A stretch of 13,439 nt of DNA from Candidatus Omnitrophota bacterium (GTDB lineage Bacteria; Omnitrophota; Gorgyraeia; Aquiviventales; Aquiviventaceae): assembly GCA_016206585.1 (NCBI GenBank), contig JACQRE010000012.1:1-13439 (forward strand), read 5' to 3'. The position numbers and the translations under genes were made by a program. This document shows positions 12,726-13,439 of the stretch, piece by piece. Position 1 is the first letter of the stretch. Each line of letters opens with the position of its first letter. Below the pieces are notes generated by a model. It worked only from the letters and a program-made list of their open reading frames with translations, did no database searches and had not been told where the DNA came from.

Positions 12726-13439
12726 TCAGACGATCTCCAGCATGCGCTGGATCGGCCGCACCGCGCGCTCGGCGATCTTCGGGTCCACCGTCACCACGTG
12801 CTGCATCCGCACGAGCGACATGAAGGCTTTGTCGAGCGTGTTGCGCTGCATGTGGTGGCAGGAGGCGTGCTCGCTGGCGGGGTAGAAGCGCTTCTCCGGA
12901 TGCTGGGTGCGCAGCCGGTGCAGCAGGCCGTTCTCCGTCGCGATGATGAACTCCTTCGCGCTCGAGCGGTTCACGTGCTGCACCATCCCCTCCGTCGAGA
13001 GCACCCGGTCAGCCAGGTGCATCTGCTTGGTCGTGCAGCCGCACTCCGGGTGCATCAGGAACTCCGCCTCGGGGTGCTGCGCGCGCAGCTCGTCCACCTG
13101 CTCCGGCAGGATCGCGGCGTGGGCCGGGCAGTAGCCCTTCCACAGGTGGATCTTGCGCTTCGTCTTCGCCTTGAGGTAGCTGCCGAGGTAGTAGTCGGGG
13201 ACGAACAGGATCTCCTGCTCCGCGGGGATGTGCTCGATGACCTTCACGCCGTTCGTTGACGTCACGCAGTAGTCGCACTCCGCCTTCACCGCGGCCGAGG
13301 TGTTCACGTAGCACACCACGACCCCGTCCGGGTGCCTGGCGCGCCATGCCTTGATCTGCTCCGGGATGATCATGTCGGCCAGCGAGCAGCCGGCGGCCAG
13401 GTCCGGCATGAGGACGGTCTTGTCCGGGCAGAGCATGGC
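12726..13439 (-). CDS. nadA: Quinolinate synthase NadA (5' end outside window)
   Basis: NadA is a [4Fe-4S] enzyme that condenses iminoaspartate with dihydroxyacetone phosphate to quinolinate in NAD synthesis. About 238 C-terminal residues are visible. The three cluster cysteines are present: in AAGCSLAD (codon at 13388-13386), in HPECGCT (13043-13041, with a second Cys at 13037-13035), and in EHASCHHMQ (12860-12858). Other family segments are CPDKTVLMPDL, VCYVNTSAAVKAECDYCVTS, FVPDYYLG and WKGYCPAHAAI. The frame is open through the window edge, and homologues have roughly another 70-110 N-terminal residues, so the Met at 13436 is internal. The gene converges on fabD with a 67-bp gap and is probably a separate transcription unit. 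Confidence 0.95.
   Translation of the reverse strand, partial: AMLCPDKTVLMPDLAAGCSLADMIIPEQIKAWRARHPDGVVVCYVNTSAAVKAECDYCVTSTNGVKVIEHIPAEQEILFVPDYYLGSYLKAKTKRKIHLWKGYCPAHAAILPEQVDELRAQHPEAEFLMHPECGCTTKQMHLADRVLSTEGMVQHVNRSSAKEFIIATENGLLHRLRTQHPEKRFYPASEHASCHHMQRNTLDKAFMSLVRMQHVVTVDPKIAERAVRPIQRMLEIV

Noticed and set aside
1..13439. tRNA, rRNA, riboswitch, phage, toxin-antitoxin or defence genes
   Set aside because: Nothing on either strand resembled these; every protein gene belongs to a known housekeeping family, and no gene-free stretch exceeds about 240 bases.

Overview
The window is a GC-rich bacterial housekeeping segment with almost no spacer DNA. Thirteen protein genes are supported; eleven lie on the plus strand, in tightly packed or overlapping runs. 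Gene content (SpoIID/LytB protein, YajC, fused SecD-SecF, RecJ, RecG, RsmD, CoaD, DUF177, L32, PlsX, FabH, FabD, NadA) is ordinary bacterial core metabolism. The high GC, this gene order and the short tandem repeats at gene junctions would fit an uncultivated lineage such as Omnitrophota, NC10 or a relative. That placement is a weak inference; no marker here decides it.

Layout. (1) 2-3685: a 5'-truncated exported SpoIID/LytB protein, then yajC and a secD-secF fusion, i.e. envelope remodelling plus the Sec accessory complex. (2) 3692-5380: recJ. (3) 5274-5546, minus strand: rpmB (L28), overlapping the 3' end of recJ by 107 bp and divergent from recG, with a recognisable promoter reaching into recG. 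(4) 5597-8220: recG and rsmD, joined by a TGATG overlap. (5) 8221-8462: two back-to-back palindromic elements with matching inverted ends lie exactly between the stop codon of rsmD and the start codon of coaD. (6) 8462-12658: coaD, DUF177 (yceD), rpmF, plsX, fabH and fabD, the classic cluster linking CoA, L32, fatty acid and phospholipid precursor synthesis. (7) 12726-13439, minus strand: the C-terminal two thirds of nadA, convergent with fabD.

Functionally, CoaD makes dephospho-CoA, the precursor of the ACP prosthetic group. FabD and FabH start acyl chains on ACP, and PlsX diverts acyl-ACP to acyl-phosphate for membrane lipid. DUF177 and L32 are their usual chromosomal companions. RecJ and RecG serve recombination and fork repair; RsmD and the two ribosomal proteins serve ribosome assembly.

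The most unusual material is non-genic. The two palindromic elements at 8221-8462 have the same outer sequence, TCCCACCACCT and its reverse complement, and the tetranucleotide ATGA recurs at the left edge, the junction and the right edge. ATGA is also what an overlapping rsmD stop and coaD start would read, so the elements look inserted into a stop/start overlap that was duplicated at each insertion. In addition, period-7 and period-8 tandem repeats sit at the start of the window, at plsX-fabH and at fabH-fabD, where they supply start or stop codons and part of the FabH N-terminus. No phage, CRISPR, defence or biosynthetic system is visible.
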